NCBI GenBank assembly: GCA_965200505.1
Contig: OZ241343.1
Span: 310,001 to 374,000, forward strand
Direction: 5' to 3'
From: VXNE01 sp965200505
GTDB lineage: Bacteria; Pseudomonadota; Gammaproteobacteria; Pseudomonadales; Azotimanducaceae
Length of the DNA stretch: 64,000 bases
Shown: positions 62,180 through 64,000 of the stretch, one piece after another
How the letters are laid out: the number at the start of each line of letters is the position of its first letter
Numbering within the stretch: position 1 is the first letter of the stretch
Notes under the pieces: model-generated
Databases searched by the model: none
The model's input: only the letters and a program-made list of their open reading frames with translations
What the model was told of the DNA's origin: nothing
Translations under genes and position numbers: made by a program

Positions 62180-64000
62180 CTATTGGCTCTCTTGCGCTGC
62201 TTCGAATACCGCCAGAATATCGCCCTGCTCGCCGCGTTCGTCCCTGGCCAACCGTGCGATTTCCGGCCAGCTTTGCACCAAGGCGTTGTACCACAGGGCT
62301 TCGCGGGTGCGTTTGGTGCGTTCAGCGATGGCGTAGAGGCGGTAGGCGAGTTCGCGGGCCGTTTCGGCAACGCCGCCGAGGTTGCCGACGAGGGCGGCGG
62401 CGGCCGCTTCGCCACCGGCATCGTGGACGCGGATGAGATGATGCAGTGTAAGCCAAGCCGATACTCTTCCCGCTGAGCGCGGGTCCCAATCTTGGCGCAG
62501 GGCGAGGGGGATGAGCAGCCACACCTTGCCGGCCTTGGATTGCAGGATGCCGATGGCCTGCAACGACGCGATGCTGGTGTTTTTCGCCTTGGAGAGCGTC
62601 TCCGCGTCGCCGTAGTCGCCGTCCTCGAAGCCGTGCTGCTCGAACCACGCCAGCGCCCAGCGCGTGTCCGCGTCGAAATCACCCTCTTGGGCGCTCAAGC
62701 ACTCGTCCAAAGTCTGGTTGATGAGCGTGAGCGCCTCGCGCACGGTGACGGCTTCGCCGGTGGCGTCCACGACCTTGGCGTAGCGGGTATAGACGGCCAT
62801 GCCGGGGCCGATGGCGGCTTGGGCGAGATCGACTGGTGCGATGCCGCCGGATTGGAGGTGGGCCAGGGCAGTGGGGAGATCGGCCTTGAGGGCGTCGATG
62901 AACTGGCGGCGGGTGGCGAGGGGGGCGTCGTCGTGGCGTTTGCGGCAGACTAGGACGATGCTTGACGCTAGGGCACTCATCGTCTTCTTCAGGTTGCCGG
63001 TGAGTTCTGTCCGCACGGGCCAAGTACCTGAAATCGCAAAGCCCGACAGGATTACCGCCTCAAGAAACTTTTCCCAGCCCGTACTGGCCGTGCCGTGTTC
63101 GCCAGACTGCTCGGCCTGCTTGAACGCATAGTAGATGGTGGCCGGGAACGATGGATGCGTCCTCTCGGCCAAGCGTCGAATCGCCTTGGCCATGCCGTCG
63201 AGAAAGAACACGTCTGCGGCCTGCTTGCTTGCGTGTCGATGTCCGGTAGCGACCAACTCCGCCACCTTGGGCACGGCCAGCGTTCCGAACAGCTCTGGCA
63301 ACGTGCTTCTAAGTGAACGCCTCAGCCAGACGTAGAAGAAATCTGACAAGTCAGCGTAGCTGATGTTGTCGAAGTAGGGCGGGTCTGTTGAGAAGATAGC
63401 GTTGCTGGACGCACTGCCAACCTGAGCGTCCTCTTGAGTGGCTTCTCCACGCTCCGGAGACAGGGGCGAGTATGCGACAACCTTGCTCAAGTACCCCACT
63501 TGTCCGAGGAAGTTTCCGCTAGATCCGCAGAACGGGTTGGACTCCACGAAGTCCCAGACCATCGGCAGCGCCTGTCGAGCAAAGACCTGCTGGATATTTG
63601 CGCCGCCTGGATCCCAGAAATTGAGGCTGGACGACCGATTGGCTTGTCTGCTTACCGATAGGCCGAGGTATAGGGCGATAGAGGTCGCATACTGGTTCGC
63701 CATGCAGGTGTTTTCGTCAGTGACATCCGCTTCAACGATCCGGCAGACGTCCTTCACGAGGTCCGAGAGGGTTGTCAATGCGACCAGCTGCCGTGATGTG
63801 AACAGGTGGCCTACATTGGTTAGCCCATAGACAGGGCCTTGGAAGTTCCGGTGCTTTCTCGGCAGCTCGCAATCGGGACGCCATTCAGGAGTTGCCTGCA
63901 TCGCGACCGCCTCGTCCTCTGGCGTCGGAGGGAGGTACACCCTCCCGCCATCTCCTTCGACTACGATGGCCAGCATCCGCGCTCCCATATGTCCGGCCAT
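62180..64000 (-). CDS. DUF1156 DNA methyltransferase, C-terminal part (runs off the window)
   Basis: The frame is open to the right edge, so this is the C-terminal ~606 residues of a larger protein, and the apparent start at the edge should not be trusted. The methyltransferase motif is DPPYFDNISYADLSDFFYVWLRR, characteristic of DUF1156-type N6-adenine/N4-cytosine enzymes. The usual N-terminal DUF1156 domain would lie beyond base 64000. It is the first gene (in transcription order) of the defence operon, 112 bases before the AAA gene. It may mark host DNA while the partners attack unmarked DNA; that is inference. Confidence 0.85.
   Translation of the reverse strand: MAGHMGARMLAIVVEGDGGRVYLPPTPEDEAVAMQATPEWRPDCELPRKHRNFQGPVYGLTNVGHLFTSRQLVALTTLSDLVKDVCRIVEADVTDENTCMANQYATSIALYLGLSVSRQANRSSSLNFWDPGGANIQQVFARQALPMVWDFVESNPFCGSSGNFLGQVGYLSKVVAYSPLSPERGEATQEDAQVGSASSNAIFSTDPPYFDNISYADLSDFFYVWLRRSLRSTLPELFGTLAVPKVAELVATGHRHASKQAADVFFLDGMAKAIRRLAERTHPSFPATIYYAFKQAEQSGEHGTASTGWEKFLEAVILSGFAISGTWPVRTELTGNLKKTMSALASSIVLVCRKRHDDAPLATRRQFIDALKADLPTALAHLQSGGIAPVDLAQAAIGPGMAVYTRYAKVVDATGEAVTVREALTLINQTLDECLSAQEGDFDADTRWALAWFEQHGFEDGDYGDAETLSKAKNTSIASLQAIGILQSKAGKVWLLIPLALRQDWDPRSAGRVSAWLTLHHLIRVHDAGGEAAAAALVGNLGGVAETARELAYRLYAIAERTKRTREALWYNALVQSWPEIARLARDERGEQGDILAVFEAAQESQ

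Overview
The window is GC-rich (roughly two thirds G+C by eye), densely coded on both strands, and carries gene orders typical of Gammaproteobacteria: ilvI-ilvN-ilvC-pssA-msrP-msrQ at the left, and DUF2333 / lipoprotein / dsbD / aroQ / accB / prmA / DUF3426 / purH in the middle, both close to the Pseudomonas arrangement. It is most likely from an uncultivated gammaproteobacterium. No rRNA, tRNA, CRISPR array or insertion sequence was recognised.

Layout. 1-351: end of larE. 373-8254 (minus): branched-chain amino acid genes, phosphatidylserine synthase, the MsrPQ periplasmic methionine-sulfoxide repair pair and a two-subunit sodium:solute symporter. 8442-8984: NUDIX hydrolase. 9271-33861: an envelope-glycan region. 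It opens with a 3255-residue protein whose two ends look like an O-antigen ligase / polymerase (Wzy_C type), with about 2700 residues of plant-type leucine-rich repeats inserted in its large periplasmic loop. Two sugar dehydrogenases of the GSDH (PQQ) family follow on the opposite strand. Then comes an operon for a GT-C glycosyltransferase, a HAD-UbiA phosphoribosyl-lipid synthase and DprE2/DprE1-like enzymes, a set known for making polyprenyl-phospho-arabinose. A minus-strand group holds a YbhN-type membrane protein, a sensor kinase, an amine-oxidase-like flavoprotein and a GT2 transferase. 33965-40963: ggt, a cNMP-domain protein, purH, prmA, accB and aroQ. 41016-42761: a DUF262/HNH restriction-like gene of visibly lower GC, sitting inside the conserved dsbD-aroQ block. 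42775-50221: dsbD, a lipoprotein, DUF2333, a CaiB-type CoA transferase, a VOC protein, a second symporter and small proteins. 50226-53484: an uncharacterised operon of two ferritin-like diiron paralogues, one of which lacks all its carboxylate ligands, with two SCP2-like proteins. 53694-57110: an orphan antitoxin, a secreted papain-like protease and two Gfo/Idh/MocA oxidoreductases. 57156-64000: a defence module (Swt1-HEPN/DUF499 ATPase, AAA/TOPRIM ATPase, DUF1156 DNA methyltransferase) that runs off the right edge.

How the parts relate. The glycan region is the most unusual part. It combines a predicted lipid-linked sugar donor pathway, a GT-C transferase and a ligase-like membrane enzyme carrying 16 LRR super-modules. 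A ~100-residue two-cysteine domain is shared by the GT-C transferase and both sugar dehydrogenases. The LRR array, the secreted protease and the defence genes would fit a host- or surface-associated lifestyle, but that is inference.
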